Of a stretch of DNA of 64,000 bases, positions 41,464 to 49,050 are shown one piece after another. This DNA is from Novosphingobium sp. (lineage in GTDB: Bacteria; Pseudomonadota; Alphaproteobacteria; Sphingomonadales; Sphingomonadaceae). The stretch lies in NCBI RefSeq assembly GCF_027489515.1, contig NZ_JAIXZS010000073.1:62001-126000 (forward strand), written 5' to 3'. The position numbers and the translations under genes were made by a program. Under the pieces are notes generated by a model. That model was not told the DNA's origin. It searched no databases and saw only the letters and a program-made list of their open reading frames with translations. Each line of letters starts with the position of its first letter. Positions within the stretch are counted from its first letter, which is position 1.

Positions 41464-42276
41464 TCAGGTGCGCAGGTTGATGATGGTCTGCGAGATCTGC
41501 GTGGCGGTATCGATCGCCTTGGCATTGGCCTGGAAATTGCGCTGCGCGGTGATCAGGCCGACCATTTCCTCCGAAAGATCGACGTTCGAGCGCTCGAGCG
41601 CGCCCGAGAGGATGCCGCCGTAGAAGCCCGAGTCCGGCGCGCCATAGGTCGCCGCGCCCGAAATGCCGGTGGCGCTCCAGTTGGACGAGCCTTCCTGGCG
41701 CAGCCCGCCCGGCGACAGGAAGGTGGCGAGCGCGACCATGCCGACGGGGGTGTTGGTGCCATCGGCATAGGAGGCCGTAATCAGGCCGTTCTTGCCCACC
41801 GCGACGCCGGCAAACTGTGCGCCACCGGCGTTGGTGGCCGGGATCTGCACGGATTGCGGCGTGGTGCCGGTGACGACGCCGGCGGCGTCGGTCGGGAAGA
41901 CCTGCAGGCGATTGCCATTTCCGCGCACGAGATAGCCGTTCTCGTCGATCTCGAACGCGCCGTTGCGGGTGTAGAGCGTATCGCCCGAAACGGCCGACTT
42001 GGTGGTGAAGAATCCATCGCCGTTGACGACGAGATCGAGCGCATTGCCGGTCTGCTCGACCGGCCCCTGCTGGAAGTTCTGATTGATAGACTCGACCGTA
42101 GCGCCGATGCCCATGATCAGCTTCGGATTGGTGAAGGCGCTGCCCGCGACGATATCGGCGAAAGCGACGGTGCTCTTCTTGAATCCGTTGGTTTCGGCAT
42201 TGGCAATGTTGTTGCTGATCACGCCGAGATCGGTCTGGGCGTTCTTGAGGCCGTTGAGCGAAGTATAGAACGACAT
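41464..42276 (-). CDS. flgE: Flagellar hook protein FlgE, short form
   Basis: This 270-residue protein has the hook N-terminus (MSFYTSLNGLKNAQTDLGVI, NNIANAETNGFKKSTVAFAD) and C-terminus (LERSNVDLSEEMVGLITAQR, NFQANAKAIDTATQISQTI). It is much shorter than usual FlgE (about 400 residues), so the outer D2-type domains must be reduced. Position between flgD and flgF supports FlgE rather than another rod protein. Confidence 0.9.
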   Translation of the reverse strand: MSFYTSLNGLKNAQTDLGVISNNIANAETNGFKKSTVAFADIVAGSAFTNPKLIMGIGATVESINQNFQQGPVEQTGNALDLVVNGDGFFTTKSAVSGDTLYTRNGAFEIDENGYLVRGNGNRLQVFPTDAAGVVTGTTPQSVQIPATNAGGAQFAGVAVGKNGLITASYADGTNTPVGMVALATFLSPGGLRQEGSSNWSATGISGAATYGAPDSGFYGGILSGALERSNVDLSEEMVGLITAQRNFQANAKAIDTATQISQTIINLRT

Positions 42277-42301
42277 GGGGAAGTCCTTTCGAGAAGCGGT
42301 T

Positions 42302-42583
42302 TCAGATCTTCAGGCCGGTCAGCTTGTCGAGCTTGGCCTCGATCGATTTCAGCGTGTCGGAGGTGCTGTTCGCCGCCGAAAGGCTGGAGAACTGGGCGAG
42401 CTGGGCAATCATCTGGCTGTTATCGACCGGCGCGGTCGGGTCTTGGTTCTGCAGCTGCGCTGTGAGCAGCTTGATGAAATCGTTGGCGCCCAAGGAGCCC
42501 CACGAGTTCTTGGCGGTGGTCGTGGCGGCCTTGGCGGCGGACGAGGCGGCAGAGGCCGCGGTGTATCGATTGATCGCGGTCAT
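42302..42583 (-). CDS. flgD: Flagellar hook-capping protein FlgD, N-terminal part only
   Basis: This 93-residue protein keeps the conserved FlgD N-terminal domain ([39 protein letters not shown]) and then ends. The FlgD Ig/Tudor C-terminal part, normally about 100 further residues, is absent. There is no downstream fragment in the 25 bases before flgE, so this looks like a genuine short form. It overlaps flgC by one base (TAATG). Confidence 0.88.
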   Translation of the reverse strand: MTAINRYTAASAASSAAKAATTTAKNSWGSLGANDFIKLLTAQLQNQDPTAPVDNSQMIAQLAQFSSLSAANSTSDTLKSIEAKLDKLTGLKI

Positions 42584-43002
42584 TATTTCATCCTCATCGT
42601 TTCAAGCATCAGCTGCTTGGCGGTCTGCATCGCTTCCACCACGTTCTGGTACTGGCGGGCGCTCTCCATCATCTCGACCAGCTCGGCGTTCTCATCGACC
42701 GGGGCTTCCCAGACATCGCCATTGGCATCGGCGAGAGGGTGATCGGGATCGTGCATGCGCACCGGTGCAGCATCGCTGCGGTAGACGCCGGCGACGCGCA
42801 CCGTGGCGAGGCCCGAGGAGCGATCGAGTTCCTCGGCGAAGACGGGGCGCAACGGGCGGTAGGCGGCGTCCTTGCTCGCGGCGACATTGCCGGCATTGGC
42901 AAGGTTGGAGGCCGAGGCGTTCATCCGCACCAGCTGCGCCGACATGGCGCGGGCGGTGACGTCGAACAGCGAGAGGGGGTTGCCGGGACCAGCCATCGTC
43001 AT
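42583..43002 (-). CDS. flgC: Flagellar proximal rod protein FlgC
   Basis: This 139-residue protein has [40 protein letters not shown] and the C-terminal [20 protein letters not shown] helix, all FlgC features. It is a proximal rod subunit. The ATG at 43002 overlaps the flgB stop by ATGA. Confidence 0.94.
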   Translation of the reverse strand: MTMAGPGNPLSLFDVTARAMSAQLVRMNASASNLANAGNVAASKDAAYRPLRPVFAEELDRSSGLATVRVAGVYRSDAAPVRMHDPDHPLADANGDVWEAPVDENAELVEMMESARQYQNVVEAMQTAKQLMLETMRMK

Positions 43003-43346
43003 TCGCCCTTGATCGCGCGGGTGAGCGTCTCGACCCGGCCGCGGATGAACGAGAGCGTGGCGGAATAGCCGACCGCGTTCTCGGCGAAGGCGGTCTGCTC
43101 GGTCGCCATCTCGACGGTGTTGCCATCGAGGCTGGGCATGACCGGCATGCGGTAGCGCGTCGCGGCAGACATGGCCTGCGCTTCGCTGGCGCCGCCGGTG
43201 CGGGCCTTGAGCGCGGCGGCGAAATCGATGTCCTTCGCCTTGTAGCCGGGAGTGCCCGCATTGGCGAGGTTGGAGGCAAGCAACCCCATGCGCTGCGAGC
43301 GGAGTTCGAGCGCCGCGCCGTGGATGCCGAAGAGAGTGTCGCTCAT
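42999..43346 (-). CDS. flgB: Flagellar proximal rod protein FlgB
   Basis: This 115-residue protein has the rod N-terminus ([40 protein letters not shown]). It is the first gene of the flg run. A strong sigma-54 promoter lies 40-57 bases upstream at 43387-43403. Confidence 0.94.
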   Translation of the reverse strand: MSDTLFGIHGAALELRSQRMGLLASNLANAGTPGYKAKDIDFAAALKARTGGASEAQAMSAATRYRMPVMPSLDGNTVEMATEQTAFAENAVGYSATLSFIRGRVETLTRAIKGE

Positions 43347-43386
43347 GGGTCTTGGCCTTGAAGACGGTTTTTCCTGTCAGGGGATC

Positions 43387-43403
43387 AGCAAGGGGCGTGC
43401 CAA
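43387..43403 (-). promoter_or_regulatory. Sigma-54 promoter of the flgB operon
   Basis: On the minus strand TTGGCACGCCCCTTGCT matches the sigma-54 consensus (TTGGCACG-N4-TTGCW) at both the -24 GG and -12 GC, with correct spacing. It lies about 40 bases before the flgB ATG, with two CGGC-type dyads a further 45-80 bases upstream where an enhancer would sit. Confidence 0.9.
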
Positions 43404-43446
43404 GCGCGGATTTGCTGGCGGTTCGCGACGGTGGTCGGCCGGCTTG

Positions 43447-43462
43447 CGGCAAGCGCTTGCCG
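43447..43462. promoter_or_regulatory. CGGCAAGC/GCTTGCCG perfect palindrome in the flgB / motA-like gap
   Basis: A 16-base perfect palindrome upstream of the flgB sigma-54 promoter, in the intergenic region shared with the divergent membrane-pair operon. It is a candidate binding site for the FlbD-like activator. Confidence 0.55.
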
Positions 43463-43465
43463 GAT

Positions 43466-43485
43466 GGCGGCAAAATGGTTCCGCC
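43466..43485. promoter_or_regulatory. GGCGG-N10-CCGCC dyad beside the palindrome
   Basis: Five-base arms enclose CAAAATGGTT. The arrangement CGGCAAAATnnTTCCGCC recurs almost unchanged upstream of flgM at 45287-45304, with T in place of G in the two variable positions. Confidence 0.5.
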
Positions 43486-43547
43486 GCCCCTGAAGCGCGG
43501 CCGCGCGCTGCCGTTCTTGGCAAGACGAAGGAATGAGGCAGGCTGCG

Positions 43548-44225
43548 ATGGACTTGGCGCATATGCTCGACCCTGTGGCGGCGAGCATTGTCATCGGAGG
43601 AACGCTGGGCGCGACGGCGCTGCGCAGCGGCACGGCGGATTGCCGTGCGGCGATGGCGGCGCTCGGCGCATTGCTGCGCCCGCGCTTTCGCGCCGATGCG
43701 GTGCGCGGCGCGCTCGCTCCGGTCGTCGCGCAGGCCGGGCGCGAAGGCCTGCTGCGGACCAGCCCGCGCCCTAGCGGCGATCCTGCCATCGATGCGGCGC
43801 TCTCCGCGGTGATCCAGACGCGCAGCCTTGCCGCCTTCGTGAGCAGCGACGATGCCGCGCGCGAAGCCCGCGTGGCGCGCGCGCTGCGCGCGGTGCGTAC
43901 GCTGGCGCTGGGGGCGGAGCTTTCGCCGGTGTTCGGCCTTGCCGGAACGCTGGTTTCGCTGAGCCAGCTACCGGCAGACGGCCTCGCGCGCGGCGCCTTC
44001 ATGGGTGCGATCTCGATGGCGGTGCTGACCACGCTGTATGGCCTGCTGCTCGGCAATCTGGTGCTGGCGCCGCTGTCGCGCGCGGTGGAGCGGCGGGTGG
44101 AGGACGAGGAAGCGGCGCGGCGCGAGATTGCCGACTGGATGATCGCGAAGCTGGCTCCGGCCTGTCCGCCGGTGCAGGCGGGCGGCAGCGCAGTGCGGCG
44201 CGCCTACTTGCGCGAGGCGGGATGA
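43548..44225 (+). CDS. MotA/TolQ/ExbB-like membrane protein
   Basis: This protein of about 225 residues has hydrophobic segments near residues 10-25, around 125-140 (LSPVFGLAGTLVSLSQLP) and around 148-175 (GAFMGAISMAVLTTLYGLLL). The last two are the proton-channel helices of the MotA/ExbB superfamily. It is shorter than the MotA at 34537 and not closely similar to it. Its stop overlaps the next gene by ATGA. The location, divergent from flgB and upstream of flgA, suggests a flagellum-linked role. The start could also be 43533. Confidence 0.82.
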   Translation: MDLAHMLDPVAASIVIGGTLGATALRSGTADCRAAMAALGALLRPRFRADAVRGALAPVVAQAGREGLLRTSPRPSGDPAIDAALSAVIQTRSLAAFVSSDDAAREARVARALRAVRTLALGAELSPVFGLAGTLVSLSQLPADGLARGAFMGAISMAVLTTLYGLLLGNLVLAPLSRAVERRVEDEEAARREIADWMIAKLAPACPPVQAGGSAVRRAYLREAG

Positions 44226-44683
44226 GCGCGCCGCCGCACGGGCTCTACGGCGCGCCGATCGCGATGCCGTGGCAGACGATCCTGGCAGACCTTGCGCTGA
44301 TCCTGTTCATGATGACGGCGGCGGCGCTTGCCAATGCGCCCGATGGGCCGCTGCTGCCGGGTGCGCCGCCGCCAGTCAGGGCGCCCGCGCCCCCCCCATC
44401 CCCTACGGCCCCAGCGCCTTCAGCCCGGGCCGAGCCGGTGGGCGTGTGGCGCGATGAGCCGGGCTCGCCGGGCCTTGCCGAATGGCTGGCGCAACAGGGG
44501 GGCGATCCCCGGCTCCGGGTCTCGATCCTTGTGCGCCACCTCGCGGGGCACGAGCAGGCTGCGCTGGCCCGCGTCCAGACGCTGGTGGCCATGGCCGGGG
44601 CACGCGGAGCGGGCGCGCGGATCGTGATCGAGCCGGGCCGTGAAGACGCCGCGAGCGTGGTCCTTGCCTATGATGCGGAGTGA
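44222..44683 (+). CDS. ExbD/TolR-like small membrane protein, no peptidoglycan-binding domain
   Basis: This 153-residue protein has a short cytoplasmic N-terminus and one membrane helix containing an Asp (QTILADLALILFMMTAAAL), the pattern of the proton-carrying helix of ExbD/TolR/MotB. A Pro/Ala-rich linker (about 40-70) and a small periplasmic domain (residues 80-150: DPRLRVSILVRHLAGHEQAA) follow. An OmpA-like anchor is absent. It overlaps the MotA/ExbB-like gene by ATGA, so the two presumably form one proton-driven complex. No family name is assigned. Confidence 0.75.
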   Translation: MSAPPHGLYGAPIAMPWQTILADLALILFMMTAAALANAPDGPLLPGAPPPVRAPAPPPSPTAPAPSARAEPVGVWRDEPGSPGLAEWLAQQGGDPRLRVSILVRHLAGHEQAALARVQTLVAMAGARGAGARIVIEPGREDAASVVLAYDAE

Positions 44684-44741
44684 GGTGGCACGATGATTGC
44701 AGCGCGGCAGGCATTGCCTCCTCTTGCGAAAGCCCTGTGCC

Positions 44742-45248
44742 ATGGCCGCATTCCGTCGTGCTCTTTCCGCCGCGCTGATGCTGGCGCCGCTTCCGGCGCT
44801 GGCCGGACCGCTCACCGATCTTGCCGCAATCGACACCGCCGTCGCCGCCTTTACCGGGCAGCAGATCGGTGTGCCGGGCGGCGCCGCCCAGCCGGTCGAC
44901 CGGCGGCTGCGGCTGGCGGGGTGCAGCGCTCCGCTTGCGCTTTCCTGGTATGGCAATGCGCAGACAAGCGTGCTGGTGCGCTGCCCCGATGCGGGCGGCT
45001 GGCGTGTGTTCGTGCCTGTGAGTGCGGCACGGGTCGCCCCGGCGGCCACTCCTGCGGCCATCGCGGTCGCGCGCGGCGAAGGCGTGACGGTGACCGTGGC
45101 CGGCGATGGCTTCTCGGTCTCGCAGCCGGGCGAGGCGCTCGATGCGGGCGCAGTGGGTGCGTGGATCCGCGTGCGCACGGCGGCCAAGGCCGATCCGCTG
45201 CGCGCCCGGGTGGTGCGGCCGGGGCTGGTCGAATTGCCGGTGGATTGA
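44742..45248 (+). CDS. flgA: Flagellar P-ring assembly chaperone FlgA
   Basis: This 168-residue protein has a signal peptide (FRRALSAALMLAPLPALAGP) and a C-terminal SAF-like domain (AIAVARGEGVTVTVAGDGFS, AVGAWIRVRTAAKADPLRAR, VVRPGLVELP). It assists P-ring assembly in the periplasm. The middle is shorter than in enterobacterial FlgA. The ATG at 44742 gives the best signal peptide; a TTG at 44697 is possible. Confidence 0.86.
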   Translation: MAAFRRALSAALMLAPLPALAGPLTDLAAIDTAVAAFTGQQIGVPGGAAQPVDRRLRLAGCSAPLALSWYGNAQTSVLVRCPDAGGWRVFVPVSAARVAPAATPAAIAVARGEGVTVTVAGDGFSVSQPGEALDAGAVGAWIRVRTAAKADPLRARVVRPGLVELPVD

Positions 45249-45278
45249 GCGCTGGCCCGGCGGCGTTCTGCCGTCCGC

Positions 45279-45304
45279 TGCCGCCTGCGGCAAAATTTTT
45301 CCGC
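45279..45304. promoter_or_regulatory. CGGCA dyads upstream of flgM
   Basis: TGCCG-CCTG-CGGCA (45279-45292) overlaps GCGG-N10-CCGC (45287-45304), whose spacer CAAAATTTTT nearly matches the one at 43466. The pair lies about 60-85 bases before the flgM start in a short intergenic gap. Confidence 0.5.
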
Positions 45305-45365
45305 CCCCGCTTAAACTCTCCCTGCAACGTCCGTTCTGATTTGCAGGAAACGCGAGGAGCGGACC

Positions 45366-45674
45366 ATGTCATCCTTAGAAATCGGTGCAGCGCGCCCGGT
45401 CAGCGCGGTGCAGGTCACTAGTGTTGGAACCGGCAGCAAGCCCGTCCAGACCGAAGCCACGGCTGAAACCCCCAAGGCGCCCGCCCTGGCCGTCGCCACC
45501 GCTGCGCCGCAGGTGGAAACCAGCGAAGCCGTGAAAGCAGGAGCGGCCCCGGTCGATCAGGAGCGGGTCCAGACGATCCGCCATGCCATCGAGACCGGAA
45601 CATACCCCGTGCTGCCGACCAAGATCGCCGATGCCATGATCGCGGCAGGTATGCTGCTGAGGAGCCCCAAGTGA
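45366..45674 (+). CDS. flgM: Anti-sigma-28 factor FlgM
   Basis: This 102-residue protein has a disordered Ala/Thr/Pro-rich N-terminus and the FlgM C-terminal helices that bind sigma-28 (DQERVQTIRHAIETGTYPVL, PTKIADAMIAAGMLL). It holds FliA inactive until it is exported through the finished hook. GAGGAG precedes the ATG. FliA is encoded at 49047 in the same run. Confidence 0.92.
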   Translation: MSSLEIGAARPVSAVQVTSVGTGSKPVQTEATAETPKAPALAVATAAPQVETSEAVKAGAAPVDQERVQTIRHAIETGTYPVLPTKIADAMIAAGMLLRSPK

Positions 45675-46048
45675 GCCCGAACGCCAATCACGCTGTCGAG
45701 ACTGTTCAGCCGATCCGCCGTCCCACCCAGCTGCGCGATACACTGCGGCAGATGCTGGCCGTTCTGGAAGACGAGCGGCAGGCGCTTGCCGGGCTCGACG
45801 TGGATGCGATCATGGGCTGCGCAGTGGACAAGAATGCCCTTTGCGGCCGCCTCGACACGACTGCACCTGAGGCTATCGACGAGGAATGCCGCGGCCTGCT
45901 GGAAGCGGCGCGCCGCGTGAACGAGGCAAACCGCCGCGTGCGCAACCTGATTGCGGCCAATGTTTCGGCGCGCCTTGATGCGCTGACGGGCCAGCCGGCA
46001 CTCTACCGTGCGCAGGCCGCCCATGCCCGGATCGGGCGCGCGCGCTGA
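45671..46048 (+). CDS. flgN: Flagellar chaperone FlgN
   Basis: This 125-residue protein is helical (QLRDTLRQMLAVLEDERQAL, AGLDVDAIMGCAVDKNALCG) with a C-terminal basic tail. FlgN proteins escort FlgK and FlgL to the export gate. The GTG start overlaps the flgM stop by four bases, the usual flgMN arrangement. Confidence 0.85.
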   Translation: MSPNANHAVETVQPIRRPTQLRDTLRQMLAVLEDERQALAGLDVDAIMGCAVDKNALCGRLDTTAPEAIDEECRGLLEAARRVNEANRRVRNLIAANVSARLDALTGQPALYRAQAAHARIGRAR

Positions 46049-46049
46049 T

Positions 46050-46066
46050 TTGGCACGCTGCTTGCT
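46050..46066 (+). promoter_or_regulatory. Sigma-54 promoter of the transglycosylase-flhA-fliA operon
   Basis: TTGGCACGCTGCTTGCT matches the sigma-54 consensus at both elements with exact spacing. It begins directly after the flgN stop and lies 48 bases before the GTG start at 46114. Confidence 0.9.
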
Positions 46067-46079
46067 GAAGCCTCTCCGG

Positions 46080-46096
46080 CTGCCGTTCGTCGGCAG
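46080..46096. promoter_or_regulatory. CTGCCG-N5-CGGCAG dyad downstream of the sigma-54 promoter
   Basis: Perfect six-base arms flank TTCGT, between the sigma-54 site and the start codon at 46114. It could be an activator or repressor site near the transcription start, or an RNA hairpin in the leader. Confidence 0.5.
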
Positions 46097-46113
46097 TCTG
46101 GAAAGGGACCTGA

Positions 46114-46950
46114 GTGAGCGAACCTACCCCCATTGCTGCAACCCCGGCGCCGCGCCCTGCACCAGACGTGCGCCCAAAGGACGTGAGAGGCGCGATTGCG
46201 CGTGCGGCGGCGGCGACCGGCACCGACTTCTCCTATCTCATGGCGCAGGCGCGGCTCGAATCCGGGCTCGATCCGAAGGCGCGCGCGGCGACATCGAGCG
46301 CGACGGGGCTTTACCAGTTCACCGGGCAGACCTGGCTTGCGATGCTCGACAAGCACGGCGCGGCCTATGGCCTTCCCGGAACGGGGCCAGGCGCAGGCTA
46401 TGCGTCCTCGCGCGCGCAACTGCTCGCGCTGCGTTCGGACCCGGAGCTTTCCGCGTTGATGGCGGGCGAGCTGGCGAACGACAACCGCGATTTCCTGAGC
46501 GGCATTCTGGGTCGCGATCCCGATCCGAGCGAGCTGTACCTCGCGCATTTTCTGGGTGCGGAGGGGGCGGGTCGCTTCCTGGGGGCGCTGGGCAGCAACC
46601 CGGCACAGAGTGCAGCGGCGCTGCTGCCCAAGGCGGCGGCGGCCAACCGGGCGATCTTTTTCGGCGCAAGCGGCGCGCGCTCCGTGGGTGAGGTGATGGA
46701 CCTGCTGCGCGGGCGCATGGCCAGCGCGATGAACGCGCCCGACGGGCCGCTGCCAAGCTTTGCCGCGCCCGAAGTGCAGACAGGCGGGCCGATCCAGCAG
46801 GCATTCAACGCCGCGGCCCATGCCCCCGATGCGCCGCCCGCGCGATCGATGGCCGATACCTTGCGCGAGGCCTTTGCGCTTGCCCAGCCCGGCGCGGCCC
46901 CTGCGCATGTGCGCGCGGCCTACGGCCAGCTTCGCAGTCTGGGGATCTGA
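46114..46950 (+). CDS. Flagellum-associated lytic transglycosylase (SLT domain)
   Basis: This 278-residue protein has a transglycosylase SLT domain at about residues 28-150. The catalytic Glu is in YLMAQARLESGLDPKARAAT, followed by SSATGLYQFTGQTWLAML. No standard signal peptide is seen, so export through the flagellar apparatus itself, as with SltF-type enzymes, is plausible. It probably opens the peptidoglycan for the rod, replacing the missing muramidase of FlgJ. The GTG start follows GGAAAGGGA. Confidence 0.87.
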   Translation: MSEPTPIAATPAPRPAPDVRPKDVRGAIARAAAATGTDFSYLMAQARLESGLDPKARAATSSATGLYQFTGQTWLAMLDKHGAAYGLPGTGPGAGYASSRAQLLALRSDPELSALMAGELANDNRDFLSGILGRDPDPSELYLAHFLGAEGAGRFLGALGSNPAQSAAALLPKAAAANRAIFFGASGARSVGEVMDLLRGRMASAMNAPDGPLPSFAAPEVQTGGPIQQAFNAAAHAPDAPPARSMADTLREAFALAQPGAAPAHVRAAYGQLRSLGI

Positions 46951-46956
46951 CCGGCC

Positions 46957-49050
46957 ATGCTGAAACGCTTTGGCCAGCCCGGCGCGCTGGCGCTTCCCGG
47001 CGGCATCCTGATCCTGATCGCGCTGATGATCATGCCGATCCCGTCGTTCCTGCTCGATGCGTTCTTCGTGCTCAACATCGCGCTTTCGGTCGCCATCCTG
47101 ATGGCGGCGATGAATGCGCTGAAGCCGCTCGATTTCTCCTCGTTTCCTTCGGTACTGCTGTTCGCAACGCTGCTGCGGCTGGCGCTGAATGTGGCGTCCA
47201 CGCGCATCGTGCTGGTCAACGGCCACGAAGGCGGCGCGGCGGCGGGGCATGTGATCGAAAGCTTCGGCGAGTTCCTGATCGGCGGCAATTTCGCGGTCGG
47301 GCTGTTCGTGTTCATGATCCTGATGATCATCAACCTGATGGTCGTGACCAAGGGCGCGGGCCGCGTTTCAGAGGTCTCCGCGCGCTTCACCCTCGATGCG
47401 CTGCCCGGCAAGCAGATGGCGATCGATGCCGACCTCGCCGCAGGGCTGCTGACGGCAGACGAAGCCAAGGCACGCCGCCGCGAAGTGGCGACCGAGGCCG
47501 ATTTCTACGGCTCGATGGACGGTGCCAGCAAGTTCGTGAAGGGCGATGCCGTCGCCGCGCTGTTGATCCTCGGCGTCAATATCATCGCCGGTTTCTGCCT
47601 CGGCATGTTGAGCCATGGGCTGACCGCGCAGGAATCGGCCAGCCGCTATATCACGCTGGCGGTGGGCGATGCGCTGGTGGCGCAAGTGCCTTCGCTGCTG
47701 CTCTCCATCGCCGCCGCCGTGATCGTGACCCGCGTTTCGGACACGCGCGATCTTGCAGGGCAGATCGGCGGGCAGTTTGCCAGCCCGAGCACCTGGCTGC
47801 CGGTGGCCGTGATCCTCGGCGCCATCGGGATGATCCCGGCGATGCCGCAGATGGTGTTCCTTCCCGCCGCTGCCATGGCGGGGTGGATCTGGTGGAGCCT
47901 GAAAAAGCGCGAGGCACGCCTTGCCGTGCCGCCGCCGGTGGTGGTGGAGCAGGTGGACCCGGCACGCATTACGCTGGAGGAGGTGTCCGACCATACGCTC
48001 GTCACCATCGAGTTGGGCTACGGCCTTGTCCATCTGGTCGACGAGAAGCGCGGGGCGCCGCTGGTGGCGCGCATCACAGGCGTGAGGAAGCAGCTCTCGC
48101 AGAGCTTCGGCTTCGTGGTGCCGCAATTCCGCGTGCGCGACAGTCTGGACCTGATGCCCGATGCTTATCGCATCGTGCTGGGCGGCGTGGCGCTGGGCGG
48201 GGCGAGCATCAAGGCCGAGAAGGTGCTCGCCATCGATGCGGGCGAGGCGAATCCCGATCACAGCTTGCGCGGTGAGGCGACCGTGGACCCCAGCTTCGGC
48301 TGCCCCGCGATCTGGATCGAACCCGGCCAACGCGACCATGCGATTGCCGAAGGGTTTCTCACGGTGGATGCCTCCACGGTTGTCGCGACGCATCTCAACC
48401 AGGTGCTGGGCGAACGGCCGCAGGCGCTGCTCGGGCCGGATGAAGTCCGCGCGATCCTTGAAGGCGTGCGTGATCGCGCGCCGGGGCTGGTCGAGACCGT
48501 CCATCCGCAGCCGATCACGCTGGGGGCGATGACGCGGCTGCTGCATGCGCTGCTGGAGGACGGGGTGAGCATCGCGCACCCGCTGCCGATCCTTTCCGCG
48601 CTTGCCGAAGCAGTGCTGCAGACGACCGATCACGACAAGCTGGTCGATCTCGTCCGCGCGTCGCTCGGCGGCCTCCTCGTCTCGCGCATCTGCGGGCCTG
48701 CCGAGCGGCTGGCGGTGCTGACGCTCGATGGCGCGCTGGAGCAGATGATCGTGGGCGGGATGCACGATCCCGTTACCGGGCAGCCGGTGATCGAACCCGA
48801 TCTGGCGCGCTCCATCGGTGAACGCATTGCCGCGATCATCGCCGAGCGCGGGCCTGCCGCGCCGCCGGTTGCGCTCATCGTCCAGCCGCGCGCCCGCCGC
48901 GCGCTTGCCGCGCTGCTGCGCCAGCGCGCGCCGCAGTGCGCCGTCCTTTCGATTTCCGAACTGCCGCCCAGCCAGCCGATCGAAGTGATCGAAGTGGTGG
49001 GCGCCGCTGAAGACCCATCCGCACATCCCCCACAGGATCTTGCCGCATGA
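46957..49050 (+). CDS. flhA: Flagellar type III export protein FlhA
   Basis: This 697-residue protein has about eight N-terminal membrane spans (residues 1-320) and the FHIPEP-type cytoplasmic region (ATLLRLALNVASTRIVLVNG, VVTKGAGRVSEVSARFTLDA, MDGASKFVKGDAVAAL). A large cytoplasmic C-terminal domain forms the nonameric substrate-docking ring. It starts six bases after the transglycosylase stop. Confidence 0.97.
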   Translation: MLKRFGQPGALALPGGILILIALMIMPIPSFLLDAFFVLNIALSVAILMAAMNALKPLDFSSFPSVLLFATLLRLALNVASTRIVLVNGHEGGAAAGHVIESFGEFLIGGNFAVGLFVFMILMIINLMVVTKGAGRVSEVSARFTLDALPGKQMAIDADLAAGLLTADEAKARRREVATEADFYGSMDGASKFVKGDAVAALLILGVNIIAGFCLGMLSHGLTAQESASRYITLAVGDALVAQVPSLLLSIAAAVIVTRVSDTRDLAGQIGGQFASPSTWLPVAVILGAIGMIPAMPQMVFLPAAAMAGWIWWSLKKREARLAVPPPVVVEQVDPARITLEEVSDHTLVTIELGYGLVHLVDEKRGAPLVARITGVRKQLSQSFGFVVPQFRVRDSLDLMPDAYRIVLGGVALGGASIKAEKVLAIDAGEANPDHSLRGEATVDPSFGCPAIWIEPGQRDHAIAEGFLTVDASTVVATHLNQVLGERPQALLGPDEVRAILEGVRDRAPGLVETVHPQPITLGAMTRLLHALLEDGVSIAHPLPILSALAEAVLQTTDHDKLVDLVRASLGGLLVSRICGPAERLAVLTLDGALEQMIVGGMHDPVTGQPVIEPDLARSIGERIAAIIAERGPAAPPVALIVQPRARRALAALLRQRAPQCAVLSISELPPSQPIEVIEVVGAAEDPSAHPPQDLAA

